From NCBI RefSeq assembly GCF_014208105.1, contig NZ_JACHMQ010000001.1, forward strand, positions 3,844,001 to 3,908,000: a DNA stretch of 64,000 nt, given 5' to 3'. The notes under the pieces are model-generated. The model was not told the DNA's origin and ran no database searches. It worked only from the letters and a program-made list of their open reading frames with translations. Position 1 is the first letter of the stretch, and the number at the start of each line of letters is the position of its first letter. Positions 9,090-17,225 of the stretch are shown here, piece after piece. A program made the translations under genes and the position numbers. This DNA is from Actinomadura coerulea. GTDB lineage: Bacteria > Actinomycetota > Actinomycetes > Streptosporangiales > Streptosporangiaceae.

Positions 9090-9725
9090 TCACCCGGACG
9101 AGTCGGTGGGCGGCGCCCCCGGCAGCGGTGCGGGCTCGGGCGTGCGCAGGCCGTCGAGCACGATCCGGAGATTGCGGTCCCACTGCTGGTCACCCGCCCG
9201 CAGGCCCACCGTGTGGTCACCGGTGGAGACCGACACCAGCAGGAACGCGACGTCCTGCCACGTGATGTCGGCGCGCATGGCACCGGCGCCCTGGGCCCGC
9301 TCCACGAGAAGGCGGATGCGTTCGCGCAGTTCCCCGCGCGCGTGGTCGATGCCGCCGCCCAGCGCGTAGTTGATGTCGCACAGTTCGTTCCGCAGCCGGG
9401 TGTAGGAGGCCGCGAAGTCGCAGAAGCCCTCCCAGGGGTCGGGGTCGGCGAGCCCCTCGTCGCCCTTGGCCACGATCTCGCCGAGCACCTCGGCGAGGAC
9501 CGCTTCGAGCAGCGTCTCCAGGGTGCTGACGCGCCGGTAGAACGTCCCGACGCCCACCCCGGCGCGGCGCGCGATGTCGTGGGCCGTGACCTCGCCGCCG
9601 ATCTCGCCGGCCGCCTCGCGCGCCGCCGCGACGAGGCGCTCCACGTTGCGCCGGGCGTCGGCCCGCGGACGGCGGCCCGTGCCGTCGTCCAGCAGCCGGT
9701 CCACGGCGCTCCTGGTACCGCTCAT
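9090..9725 (-). CDS. TetR/AcrR family regulator (partner of the divergent MFS exporter)
   Basis: A 211-residue TetR-type repressor. The N-terminal helix-turn-helix is at about residues 22-70: ADARRNVERLVAAAREA, HDIARRAGVGVGTFYRRVSTLETLL. The C-terminal half is the ligand-binding region and matches the large group of SCO-type TetR proteins beside drug pumps. It diverges from the MFS gene over 119 bp that hold three copies of one inverted repeat, so it probably represses itself and the pump until an inducer binds. The inducer is unknown. Confidence 0.88.
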   Translation of the reverse strand: MSGTRSAVDRLLDDGTGRRPRADARRNVERLVAAAREAAGEIGGEVTAHDIARRAGVGVGTFYRRVSTLETLLEAVLAEVLGEIVAKGDEGLADPDPWEGFCDFAASYTRLRNELCDINYALGGGIDHARGELRERIRLLVERAQGAGAMRADITWQDVAFLLVSVSTGDHTVGLRAGDQQWDRNLRIVLDGLRTPEPAPLPGAPPTDSSG

Positions 9726-9742
9726 AACCGGATTCTAGCCAC

Positions 9743-9765
9743 AAGCGGACGGTTCCGGTCCGATT
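9743..9765. promoter_or_regulatory. TetR operator copy 1
   Basis: A 23-bp imperfect inverted repeat: AAGCGGAC, 7 nt, GTCCGATT (one mismatch between arms). It begins 18 bp upstream of the tetR start at 9725. It shares half-sites with the copies at 9767 and 9806. Confidence 0.7.
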
Positions 9766-9766
9766 T

Positions 9767-9789
9767 AAGTGGACAGCTCGCGTCCGATT
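9767..9789. promoter_or_regulatory. TetR operator copy 2
   Basis: A 23-bp inverted repeat: AAGTGGAC, 7 nt, GTCCGATT. It lies 24 bp (start to start) from copy 1, so repressor dimers could sit nearly side by side. Confidence 0.7.
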
Positions 9790-9805
9790 GCGCTAGCTTC
9801 CCTCG

Positions 9806-9828
9806 AAGCGGACGCCACCCGTCCGCTT
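9806..9828. promoter_or_regulatory. TetR operator copy 3 (perfect dyad)
   Basis: A 23-bp perfect inverted repeat: AAGCGGACG, 5 nt, CGTCCGCTT. It ends 16 bp before the MFS ATG at 9845 and 39 bp (start to start) from copy 2. It would overlap the transcript start or ribosome site of the pump gene. Confidence 0.75.
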
Positions 9829-9844
9829 CACGAGAGGACTGATC

Positions 9845-11266
9845 ATGGCATCCGGACACGGAGGCTCCCCCGCCATGAAGATCACCGCACTCGCCGCGGG
9901 CTTCGTGATGGCGAGCGTGGACGCCACGGTCATGCAGATCGCCGGAGCGACCGTCCAGGAGCGCCTGCACGCCCCGCTGAGCCGCCTCACCTGGGCCGTC
10001 GACGGCTACGTGCTGACGTTCGCGGCCCTGCTGATGCTGGCGGGCGGCCTCGCCGGGCGGCTCGGGGCCCGGCGCGTCTACCTGTGGGGCATGGCGGTGT
10101 TCCTCGCCGCCTCGCTGGCCGCCGCGCTCGCCCCCGCGATCGAGGTCCTCATCGCGGCCCGGCTCGTCCAGGGCGCGGGCGCCGCGCTGTTCATGCCGAG
10201 CTCGCTGGCGCTGCTGGTCGAGGCGTTCCCCGACCCGCGGCGCCGCGCGCGCGTGCTCGGCCTGTGGTCGGCGACCGTGTCCTCCTCGATCGCGCTCGGC
10301 CCGACGGTCGGCGGCCTCCTGGTGGGCACGCTCGGCTGGCGCAGCATCTTCCTGCTGAACGTGCCGCTCGCGATCGCGGGCATGGCGCTGGCCCGCCGCC
10401 ACATCGCCCCCGTCCCCGGCCGTCCAGCGCCGCTCGCCCTCCCCGGCCACGCCGCCCTGGCCGCCGGCCTCGGCGCCCTGAGCTTCACGCTGATCGAAGG
10501 ACCGCACCGCGGCTGGACCTCCCTCCCGGTCCTCACCGCGATCGCCGCGGCACTGGCCGTCGCCGCCCTCCTGCCCTTCAGGGAACGCCGCGCGCCCGCC
10601 ACCGTGATGCCGTGGGCGCTGTTCCGCGGCCCGCGCTTCACCGGCGCCAACGCCGTGGGCTTCCTGTTCAACGCCGCGTTCTTCGGAACGCTGTTCCTGG
10701 TCGGCCTGTACTTCCAGCACGGCACGGGCGCCGGCCCGCTCCGGGCGGGCCTGATGGTCCTCCCGATGACCGTCTTCCTGCCGCTGAGCAACCTGGCCTT
10801 CGCGCACCTGTCGGCGCGCGTCCCGACCGGGGTCCTGCTGACCGCCTCCCTCCTCCTGGCGGCCGCGGCCTCGTTCGCACTGGCCACGCTCACCCCGTCC
10901 GGCCCCTACTGGACGACCGCCGCGGCCCTGGCGGCGACCGGCATCGCGGGCGGCATCGTCTCCCCCGCCATGACGGCCGTCATGGTCGACGCCGCAGGCC
11001 CGGGCAACGGCGGCGTCGCGGGCTCCGTCCTCAACACGGGCCGCCAGATAGGCACGCTCATCGGCATCGCGGTCATCGGCGCCGTCCTGGGCGCGTCCAC
11101 CGACTGGACGACCAGCGCGACCCTCGCGTTCTCACTGGTCGGAGCCGCCTACACCGCCGCGGCCTTGGCAGCCTGGCGCCTCATAGCCCGCCCCGAACGA
11201 ACCGCCGCGCCCGAGAAGCACACCGTCCCGGAAGCGGCCCCGTGCACCCACACCCAACCCGCCTGA
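9845..11266 (+). CDS. MFS transporter, DHA2 (EmrB/QacA) type
   Basis: A 473-residue, very hydrophobic protein with the drug:H+ antiporter-2 layout: SVDATVMQIAGATVQERL in the first span, the LTWAVDGYVLTFAALLMLAGGLAGRLGARRVYL loop (motif A), and about 14 membrane segments. A short polar tail follows. It is an inner-membrane exporter, probably of a drug-like compound. It starts at ATG 9845, 17 bp downstream of operator copy 3, and is divergent from its TetR regulator. The next gene is convergent. Confidence 0.88.
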   Translation: MASGHGGSPAMKITALAAGFVMASVDATVMQIAGATVQERLHAPLSRLTWAVDGYVLTFAALLMLAGGLAGRLGARRVYLWGMAVFLAASLAAALAPAIEVLIAARLVQGAGAALFMPSSLALLVEAFPDPRRRARVLGLWSATVSSSIALGPTVGGLLVGTLGWRSIFLLNVPLAIAGMALARRHIAPVPGRPAPLALPGHAALAAGLGALSFTLIEGPHRGWTSLPVLTAIAAALAVAALLPFRERRAPATVMPWALFRGPRFTGANAVGFLFNAAFFGTLFLVGLYFQHGTGAGPLRAGLMVLPMTVFLPLSNLAFAHLSARVPTGVLLTASLLLAAAASFALATLTPSGPYWTTAAALAATGIAGGIVSPAMTAVMVDAAGPGNGGVAGSVLNTGRQIGTLIGIAVIGAVLGASTDWTTSATLAFSLVGAAYTAAALAAWRLIARPERTAAPEKHTVPEAAPCTHTQPA

Positions 11267-11429
11267 CGAACCGCACCCCCGGCCCCGCGCGGGAGCGACC
11301 TGGCCACCCGCAGGAGGCGTGCCCACCGCGCTGGCGGCGACCCGCGCAGAGCGTCCCCGGCCAGGTCGACCGCGCCCGCACCGAGAGGAAGGCGTCATGG
11401 GAGTCGCCCGGCGGAGAGGTGCCGCGCCC

Positions 11430-12479
11430 CTACGGAACCCGTGCGGTCCAAGCGGGGGTGGCGAACTTGTCGGTCACGTACTTGCCGGCGAGGCGCCGTT
11501 CGTCCTCGGTCACGCGGTCGTCGGTGAGGCCGTAGCGGCCGCGGAAATGGGCGATCATGCGATCGATGATCTCCTCGCGGGGCAGGCCGGTCTGGCGGCG
11601 GAGCGGGTCCACGCGCTTGTTCGCGCTGGCGATGCCCTTGTCGGAGATCTTCTCCCGGCCGATGCGGAGCACCTTCAGCATCTTGTCGGCGTCGATGTCG
11701 TAGGCCATGGTCACGTGGTGCAGCACGGCGCCGGCGGCCAGCCGCTTCTGCGCGGCCCCGGCGATCTTGCCGTGGTCGGAGGTGATGTCGTTCAGCGGCT
11801 GGTACCAGGCCCTGATCCCGAGTTCGCCCAACGCGCCCAGCACCCAGTCGTCGAGGAAGGCGTAGCTCTCGGCGAAGGACATCCCCGCCACCAGGCTCTC
11901 CGGCGCGTACAGCGAGTAGGTGATGGTGTTGCCCGGCTCGATGAACATCGCGCCGCCGCCGCTGATCCGGCGGACCACGTCCACGCCGTGGCGCTCGGCC
12001 TCCGCGGCGTCGACCTCGTTGCGCAGCGACTGGAAGCTGCCGATGACCACCGCCGGCGACGCCCACTCCCACACCCGCAGCGTCGGCGGGCGCCGTCCCG
12101 CGCCGACCTCCTCGGCGAGCACCTGGTCGAGGGCCATGTGCAGCGCGGGGTCCTGCGGCGGCTCGTGGACGAGCCGCCAGTCGTGCTCGCGCCAGTCCGA
12201 CGCGCGCGCGACGGCCCGCCGCACCGCGATCCCCACGGCCTCGGCGGTGATGCCGAGCATCACCGTGTCCCGGGGAAGGCTCGCCTGGACGCGGGCCCCG
12301 ATCGCCCGGGCGTCGAGCCCGGCCGCGAGCCCGTCCAGGGCCGCGTTGATCGTTTCAAGGGCGTCGTCCGGCTCCAGGAAGAAGTCGCCGCTGATCCTCG
12401 GGCCGCGCAGCAGCCCGTCCACGACGTCCACGTCGGCGACGACCAGCTTGCCGCCGGGAACCTTGTACTCACCGTGCAT
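11430..12479 (-). CDS. Lipoate-protein ligase family protein with N-terminal accessory domain
   Basis: 349 residues. The C-terminal two thirds is a lipoate/biotin ligase catalytic domain: RRISGGGAMFIEPGNTITYSL (lipoyl-AMP loop) and KIAGAAQKRLAAGAVLHHVTM with the catalytic-site Lys. The first ~95 residues (HGEYKVPGGKLVVAD ... ISGDFFLEPDDALETI) resemble the small accessory domain that lies at the C-terminus of E. coli LplA or is a separate LplB protein in archaea. The order is therefore permuted relative to LplA. It should attach lipoate or octanoate to E2 and GcvH proteins. The start ATG at 12479 is chosen because the accessory domain begins there; the frame extends upstream into Trp/Arg-rich nonsense. 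Confidence 0.82.
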   Translation of the reverse strand: MHGEYKVPGGKLVVADVDVVDGLLRGPRISGDFFLEPDDALETINAALDGLAAGLDARAIGARVQASLPRDTVMLGITAEAVGIAVRRAVARASDWREHDWRLVHEPPQDPALHMALDQVLAEEVGAGRRPPTLRVWEWASPAVVIGSFQSLRNEVDAAEAERHGVDVVRRISGGGAMFIEPGNTITYSLYAPESLVAGMSFAESYAFLDDWVLGALGELGIRAWYQPLNDITSDHGKIAGAAQKRLAAGAVLHHVTMAYDIDADKMLKVLRIGREKISDKGIASANKRVDPLRRQTGLPREEIIDRMIAHFRGRYGLTDDRVTEDERRLAGKYVTDKFATPAWTARVP

Positions 12480-12667
12480 CACGTAGACCTGAACCCCGCA
12501 CCCCCGCCCCGGATTCCACCGCTCTGGATTCCACAGCCCCGGGAACAGGCCGCGCCGGGGGAACACGGCGCGGGCGGGAACGGGCCGCACCCGGGTACAC
12601 GCCGCGGGCGGGAGTGCGGGGCGGTTGGGGCGGCTAGGGTTTCGGGGATTGCACCACAGGAGGGGGC

Positions 12668-13003
12668 ATGCCGAAACCGGGAAGGCCGGTGCGCGGCTCG
12701 TCCGGGGGACGCCCGCTGATGGCGGCCCTGGACCTCTTCGGCCGCCGCTGGACCTTGCGCATCGTCTGGGAACTGCGGGACCGGCCCCTCGGCTTCCGCA
12801 CCCTCCAGCAGCGCTGCGACGGCATGTCGTCCAGCGTTCTGCGGCAGCGGCTCCTCGAACTGATCGACGCGGGCCTCGTCCGCCGGACGCCCGAGAACCT
12901 GTACGCCCTGACCGAACTGGGCCGCGATGCCCGTGAGGCTCTCCGCCCGCTGTCGCGATGGTCCGACCGGTGGGCCGCGGCGCTCGACGAAGGGCCCGGC
13001 TGA
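12668..13003 (+). CDS. HxlR-family winged-helix regulator
   Basis: A 111-residue protein made of a single HxlR (MarR-like) winged helix: GRRWTLRIVWELRDRPLGFRTLQQRCDGMSSSVLRQRLLEL followed by the wing ALTELGRDAREAL. The usual N-terminal redox Cys is absent, so thiol sensing by the classic route is unlikely. It diverges from the lipoate ligase gene and is followed by a CMD-domain gene with paired dyads in its promoter, the probable target. Family sensors often respond to aldehydes, quinones or disulfide stress. Confidence 0.85.
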   Translation: MPKPGRPVRGSSGGRPLMAALDLFGRRWTLRIVWELRDRPLGFRTLQQRCDGMSSSVLRQRLLELIDAGLVRRTPENLYALTELGRDAREALRPLSRWSDRWAAALDEGPG

Positions 13004-13022
13004 ACCCGGGAAGCCCCCCTTG

Positions 13023-13041
13023 TGCTTCTCTTTTCGAAGCA
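13023..13041. promoter_or_regulatory. HxlR-type operator candidate 1
   Basis: A 19-bp dyad TGCTTC, 7 nt, GAAGCA in the intergenic space between the HxlR gene and the CMD-domain gene. It is identical in arms to the copy at 13048, 25 bp downstream. Confidence 0.6.
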
Positions 13042-13047
13042 TCAGAC

Positions 13048-13066
13048 TGCTTCTAAAATCGAAGCA
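13048..13066. promoter_or_regulatory. HxlR-type operator candidate 2
   Basis: A second 19-bp dyad TGCTTC, 7 nt, GAAGCA, ending 14 bp before the GTG start at 13081. Two copies on a 25-bp period suggest two dimers on one or nearby DNA faces. Confidence 0.6.
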
Positions 13067-13080
13067 GCTTGGAGGCCGCC

Positions 13081-13632
13081 GTGCCGCGTATCGCGCCGCT
13101 CGATCCCCCGTACACCCCCGAGATCGCCGCCGCCCTGGCCAGATGGATGCCGCCGGACGTCGCGCACGACCCGCTGGTGCTGTTCCGCGTCCTGCACCGG
13201 AACCCCGAACTGGCGTCCCGCATGCGCGTGCTCGGCGCCGGGCTGCTCGCCCACGGCCGCCTGCCCGCCCGGGACCGAGAGATCATCATCGACCGGACCT
13301 GCGCCCGCACCGGCTGCGAGTACGAGTGGGGCGTCCACGCCGCGACGTTCGGCGAGGCCGCCGGGCTCAGCGGGGAGCAGCTCCGGGCGACGGTGTCCGG
13401 CGACGGCGCCCCCTGGTCACCGAGGGAGCGCCTCCTGATGAGCGCGGCCGACGAACTCCACGACTCGGCCCGTATATCCCACGGGACCTGGACCGCCCTC
13501 GTCGAGCACTATGACGAGCCTCAGCTACTCGAAATCCTGGTGCTCGCCGGCTGGTACCGGGCCATCGGCCAGCTGATCAACACGCTGGAGATCGGCAACG
13601 AGCCGTGGGCTCCGTCCTTCCCCACCCCGTGA
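13081..13632 (+). CDS. Carboxymuconolactone decarboxylase (CMD/AhpD-like) family protein
   Basis: 183 residues with a CMD-like helical fold: PARDREIIIDRTCARTGCEYEWGVHAATFGEAAGLSGEQL is the conserved centre, with two Cys six residues apart (TCARTGCEYEW) and a His (GVHAATF). The C-terminal helices (LLEILVLAGWYRAIGQLINTLEIG) fit dimer contacts. Members range from gamma-carboxymuconolactone decarboxylase to AhpD-like peroxidase partners; this one is uncharacterised. The GTG at 13081 is preferred over the TTG at 13069 because GGAGG lies at 13071-13075. It is probably controlled by the upstream HxlR protein. Confidence 0.8.
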   Translation: MPRIAPLDPPYTPEIAAALARWMPPDVAHDPLVLFRVLHRNPELASRMRVLGAGLLAHGRLPARDREIIIDRTCARTGCEYEWGVHAATFGEAAGLSGEQLRATVSGDGAPWSPRERLLMSAADELHDSARISHGTWTALVEHYDEPQLLEILVLAGWYRAIGQLINTLEIGNEPWAPSFPTP

Positions 13633-13820
13633 CCCCGCCCGGGGGCGGCCCCACCCTCCCGGCGTCCGGTTGTGCCGCCTCTCCACGACACCGAACCTGA
13701 GAGCGTCCGGGCAGGTCACGTGTCCGCGTACTGGTGTGGTGGCGCGGTTTCTGGCGGGTCGGTTCGGTGGGGACGGCGGGGGCGTTGTTGAATGGCGGCG
13801 TCGCGGGGAGGGTGGTCCGG

Positions 13821-14786
13821 GTGAGCAATCTCGACGTCAAGCCGAAACCGGTCGAGTGCGGAGGGCGGGAGGACGTCCCGGGAGGGCCGGTCCATGAGCT
13901 GCTGCCGCCCCGGCGGGTGCCGCTCGGCGAGAGCACGGTCGTCCGGCGGCTGCTGCCCGGCCTCGGCCGCCGGATGGTCGGCGCCTGGTGCTTCGTCGAC
14001 CACTACGGGCCGGACGACATCGCCGACGAGCCCGGGATGCAGGTGCCGCCGCATCCGCACATCGGGTTGCAGACGGTGAGCTGGCTGCACGGCGGCGAGG
14101 TGCTCCACCGCGACAGCCTGGGCAGTCTGCGGACCGTCCGGCCGAGGGAGCTCGGGCTGATGACGTCCGGGCGGGCCATCTCGCACTCGGAGGAGTCGCC
14201 GCGCGGGCACGGCCCTGTCCTGCACGGTGCCCAGCTCTGGGTGGCGCTGCCCGGTTCGGACAGGGACACGGACCCGGCGTTCGAGCATCACGCCGACCTG
14301 CCGGTCGTCGACGGCCCGGGGTTCAGCGCCACCGTGATCCTCGGGGAACTGGACGGGGCCGCGTCGCCCGGCACGGTCTTCACGCCCATCGTCGGGGCGG
14401 ACATCGCCCTGGCGGCAGGCGCGGACGTGCGCCTGCCCGTGGAACCGGACTTCGAGTACGCCGTCCTCACGATGTCCGGCGTGACGGAGGTCGACGGCAT
14501 GCGCGTGGACCCCGGCTCGATGCTGTACCTGGGGTCCGGCCGCCGCGAGCTGCCCCTGAGGGCCGACGGTGCGAGCGGCCTCGTGCTGCTGGGCGGCGAA
14601 CCGTTCGAGGAGAAGCTCGTCATGTGGTGGAACTTCGTCGCCCGGACGGGAGAAGAGATAGCCCGCGCCCGGGAGGACTGGATGGGAGGGGACCGGTTCG
14701 GCACCGTGCGCGGCTACGACGGCTCCCCCATCCCGGCGCCCGCCATGCCTGCGACACCTCTGAAGCCAAGGGGCCGCACTCGCTGA
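13821..14786 (+). CDS. Pirin family protein
   Basis: A 321-residue bicupin of the pirin family. The N-terminal cupin has the metal-binding histidines in PPHPHIGLQTVSWLHGGEVLHRDSLGS and the partner ISHSEESP; the C-terminal part carries the pirin_C region (LLGGEPFEEKLVMWWNFVARTGEEI). Some pirins are quercetin dioxygenases; most have no known substrate. The start is GTG 13821, preceded by GGAGG at 13807-13811. It lies 188 bp after the CMD gene and is convergent with the membrane protein gene. Confidence 0.87.
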   Translation: MSNLDVKPKPVECGGREDVPGGPVHELLPPRRVPLGESTVVRRLLPGLGRRMVGAWCFVDHYGPDDIADEPGMQVPPHPHIGLQTVSWLHGGEVLHRDSLGSLRTVRPRELGLMTSGRAISHSEESPRGHGPVLHGAQLWVALPGSDRDTDPAFEHHADLPVVDGPGFSATVILGELDGAASPGTVFTPIVGADIALAAGADVRLPVEPDFEYAVLTMSGVTEVDGMRVDPGSMLYLGSGRRELPLRADGASGLVLLGGEPFEEKLVMWWNFVARTGEEIARAREDWMGGDRFGTVRGYDGSPIPAPAMPATPLKPRGRTR

Positions 14787-14803
14787 ACGGCCCCGCGCCC
14801 CGC

Positions 14804-15766
14804 TCACCCCTTGCCGGCGTGCGCGCTGCTGGCCGGTGCTTCGGGGGTGCGGAGAGACGTCAGGAGGACGCTCAGCATCAGGAGGCCTCCTGCGGCGGCG
14901 AGGCCGTTGAGAGCGACGGCCGCGCTCGGATGCTCCGCGGATGCGTAGCCGCCCGGGCGAAGGAGTGCGACCGCGGCTCTCCAGCCGCCCCAGGCGAAGA
15001 GGGAGCCGGACGCGGTGAATCCGAGGGCCGTCGGCAGCCAGACGGGCATGTTCGGGCGTGCGGAGCTGACGGCCAGGATGCTCCCGACGCCGAGGAGCGC
15101 CCAGAGAGCCGAATCGCCCAGGAGGAGCCGGGCGTTCAGGTCGACGAGGTCACGGTGCGCGGGGTCGAGACCGACTTCCGCGCCTGCCGACCAGAGCGCC
15201 CAGAAGGTGGTCGGCACGGCCGCGCAAACGGCGGCCGTCCGCGCGCGTCGGACAGCGGTTCTGCCGCGGTCGCAGACGCGTCCCAGGAAGGCGGTCGGCC
15301 ATCGTTGCCGCATGTAGATGGGGAGCGCAACGGCAAGGCCGAGGGCCATGCCGGTGAATCCGATGCCGATGAGAGCCATCTCCCAGGACGGCGCAGCGTC
15401 GCCACCGGTGTCCTCCTCACCGGCGCCCAGGAGGGCACTGAGCAGGGTGTAGGGCATGAGGGGTATCAGGAAGCCGCTGGCCACCCACGTGAAGAAGACC
15501 AGAGGCGCGCCGGGAATCCGCCACCGCGTGCCCCGCGCCAGGACGAGCCCCAGCGCGATCCCGGTCGCGGACATGCCGACCGTCACCGCGTTGAGCACGA
15601 TCCAGTCCGCACCACCGAAGTTCGCCGGAACGCGACCGAGCGCCGCGGCCGCTATCCACACGACCTTGACCGCCAGGTAGAGCGACAGGGACGCGGCGGC
15701 GCCGTACCCGCCGAGCCGCCGAGCCGCCTCCCATCTCGTTCCGATTGCTCCGGATATCTCCGTCAT
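14804..15766 (-). CDS. Polytopic membrane protein, function unknown
   Basis: 320 residues with eight or so hydrophobic segments: LSLYLAVKVVWIAAAALG, NAVTVGMSATGIALGLVLA, APLVFFTWVASGFLIPL, MALIGIGFTGMALGLAVALPIYM, VCAAVPTTFWALWSAGA, LWALLGVGSILAVSSA, and a final LAAAGGLLMLSVLLTSL. I recognise no catalytic motif. The architecture resembles uncharacterised actinobacterial integral proteins. The start ATG 15766 is chosen because upstream translation in this frame is Arg/Gly-rich and unlike protein. It sits downstream of the CMD-hydrolase fusion gene on the same strand and might be cotranscribed. Confidence 0.65.
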   Translation of the reverse strand: MTEISGAIGTRWEAARRLGGYGAAASLSLYLAVKVVWIAAAALGRVPANFGGADWIVLNAVTVGMSATGIALGLVLARGTRWRIPGAPLVFFTWVASGFLIPLMPYTLLSALLGAGEEDTGGDAAPSWEMALIGIGFTGMALGLAVALPIYMRQRWPTAFLGRVCDRGRTAVRRARTAAVCAAVPTTFWALWSAGAEVGLDPAHRDLVDLNARLLLGDSALWALLGVGSILAVSSARPNMPVWLPTALGFTASGSLFAWGGWRAAVALLRPGGYASAEHPSAAVALNGLAAAGGLLMLSVLLTSLRTPEAPASSAHAGKG

Positions 15767-15882
15767 GGGGGAAGCCTGCCGTCGGCCGGGCGTGCACCGG
15801 CTCCCCCGCGCGGGGTGTCCGGCTCCCCCGCGCGGCGGACAGGGCGCACGGTCCAAGGGCGCACGGTTCAAGGGCGCAGGGT

Positions 15883-17046
15883 CTAGCGGTCGGCCGGGAG
15901 GAAGTCGTCCAGGGCTTCGGCGACCAGGTCGGGACGTTCGAGGGTCTGCATGTGCGGTGTGCCGGGAAGCTCCCGGTAGGTCGAGCCCGGGACGCGTCCG
16001 GCGATGCCGGACATGATCTCCGGGGTCGTCGAGGCGTCCAGCTCGCCCGCGAGCACCAGGGTCGGGAAGTCCTCCCCGGTCAGGCGGCCCTGGACGTCCA
16101 CGCCCCTGAAGGCCCGCCAGGCCGCGGCCCAGTCGGCGGAGTCGAAGCGCCGGATGCGCTCCCGCGCGTACCGGACGCCCCACGGGTCGGTGGCGAGCGC
16201 GGCGGGCGTGAACCAGCGCGTCAGAGTGGGGACGATCTGCGCCTCCATGCCGTCGGCCTCGCCGGATCGGGCTCGGGCCTCGAAACTGTCGAAGGCGTGG
16301 TCGGTGGTGGCGAGCAGGGCCAGCGAGGCGACGCGTTCGGGTGCGCGGACGGCGACGGTCTGGGCGATGCCCCCGCCCATCGACAGGCCGACGACGTGCG
16401 CCCGGTCCACGTCGAACGCGTCGAGGACGCCGAGCAGGTCCGCGGCGAGGTCGTCCATGGTGAACGGGCGGGGCGCCCCGGCGGCGGCGCCGTGTCCGCG
16501 GAAGTCGTAGGCGAAGACCCGCCGCCCGTTCGCCAGTCGTTCCATGACGGGCTCCCACATGCGCCAGTCCACGCCCAGGGAATGCGAGAGGATCACGGCC
16601 GGCCCGTGCTCGCCCTTCTGCGCGACGACGGTCTCGTGGTCGGCCAGCGCGACGCGGTGCGTGCGCGGCGGCTTCGCCCCGCCCTGCTCTTCCAGAACGC
16701 CGTTGACGACGGCGAGCGCGTCCAGGGCACGAGGGAATCCCGCGTAGACCGAGATGTGCTCGCAGAGGGCCAGCAGTTCGGACGGCTCGACGCCCTGCCG
16801 CAACGCTCCCCGCACATGGCTGGCGAGGCGGCGTTCGGCGCCGCCCATGGCCGCGATGATGGCGACGGAGGCCAGCTCGCGCGCTCGGCGGCTCAGCTCG
16901 GGCCGGGCCAGCGCCCCGCCGAACGCCCCCTCCACAACGGCTTCGAACATCTGAGGCGAGGTCCGGAGCACCTCACCGAGCGCCTCTTCGGGCCCGTGCC
17001 CCATCAAACCCTCGTACTCGCGCCGCCCGCGCTCGCCACGATTCAT
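15883..17046 (-). CDS. CMD-alpha/beta hydrolase fusion (3-oxoadipate enol-lactonase-like)
   Basis: 387 residues joining two beta-ketoadipate-type domains. Residues 1-~125 are a carboxymuconolactone decarboxylase-like domain (ASHVRGALRQGVEPSELLALCEHISVYAGFPRALDAL). Residues ~130-387 are an alpha/beta hydrolase with oxyanion/HS motif (VILSHSLGVDWRMW), nucleophile elbow GLSMGGG, acid in LAGELDASTTP and His in PGTPHMQTLE. In the known Rhodococcus/Streptomyces PcaL the hydrolase is N-terminal and the decarboxylase C-terminal; here the order is reversed. Both activities (decarboxylation of gamma-carboxymuconolactone, then enol-lactone hydrolysis) are inferred. No other pca genes are nearby. AGAGGAG precedes the ATG at 17046. 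Confidence 0.82.
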   Translation of the reverse strand: MNRGERGRREYEGLMGHGPEEALGEVLRTSPQMFEAVVEGAFGGALARPELSRRARELASVAIIAAMGGAERRLASHVRGALRQGVEPSELLALCEHISVYAGFPRALDALAVVNGVLEEQGGAKPPRTHRVALADHETVVAQKGEHGPAVILSHSLGVDWRMWEPVMERLANGRRVFAYDFRGHGAAAGAPRPFTMDDLAADLLGVLDAFDVDRAHVVGLSMGGGIAQTVAVRAPERVASLALLATTDHAFDSFEARARSGEADGMEAQIVPTLTRWFTPAALATDPWGVRYARERIRRFDSADWAAAWRAFRGVDVQGRLTGEDFPTLVLAGELDASTTPEIMSGIAGRVPGSTYRELPGTPHMQTLERPDLVAEALDDFLPADR

Positions 17047-17140
17047 GTCGCGCTCCTCTGTAAGCAGTCAACGTTCTGGGGGACGCCTCCATCCTCATGC
17101 CGATGCCGGCAAGATGTCCAAGACCTAGTAGAGCTCGACG

Positions 17141-17159
17141 TCATATCTCTGGCTTATGA
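17141..17159. promoter_or_regulatory. Candidate LysR-type (T-N11-A) box
   Basis: A 19-bp dyad TCATA, 9 nt, TATGA, containing a T-N11-A pattern, in the 179-bp space upstream of the CMD-hydrolase gene and after the lysR stop. It is a plausible binding site for the adjacent LysR protein. The only evidence is the dyad and its place. Confidence 0.4.
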
Positions 17160-17225
17160 CACGTGAACCACAGCCCTCGGCGTTCGCGGAGCGGCGGCCG
17201 CTCCGGCGGCTCGGCCGTCCCGCGG

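Noticed and set aside
11296..11368. A 10-bp inverted repeat (CGACCTGGCC ... GGCCAGGTCG) between the MFS gene and the lipoate ligase
   Set aside because: The loop is 53 nt long and the sequence is GC-rich, so it may be chance. Not called a terminator.
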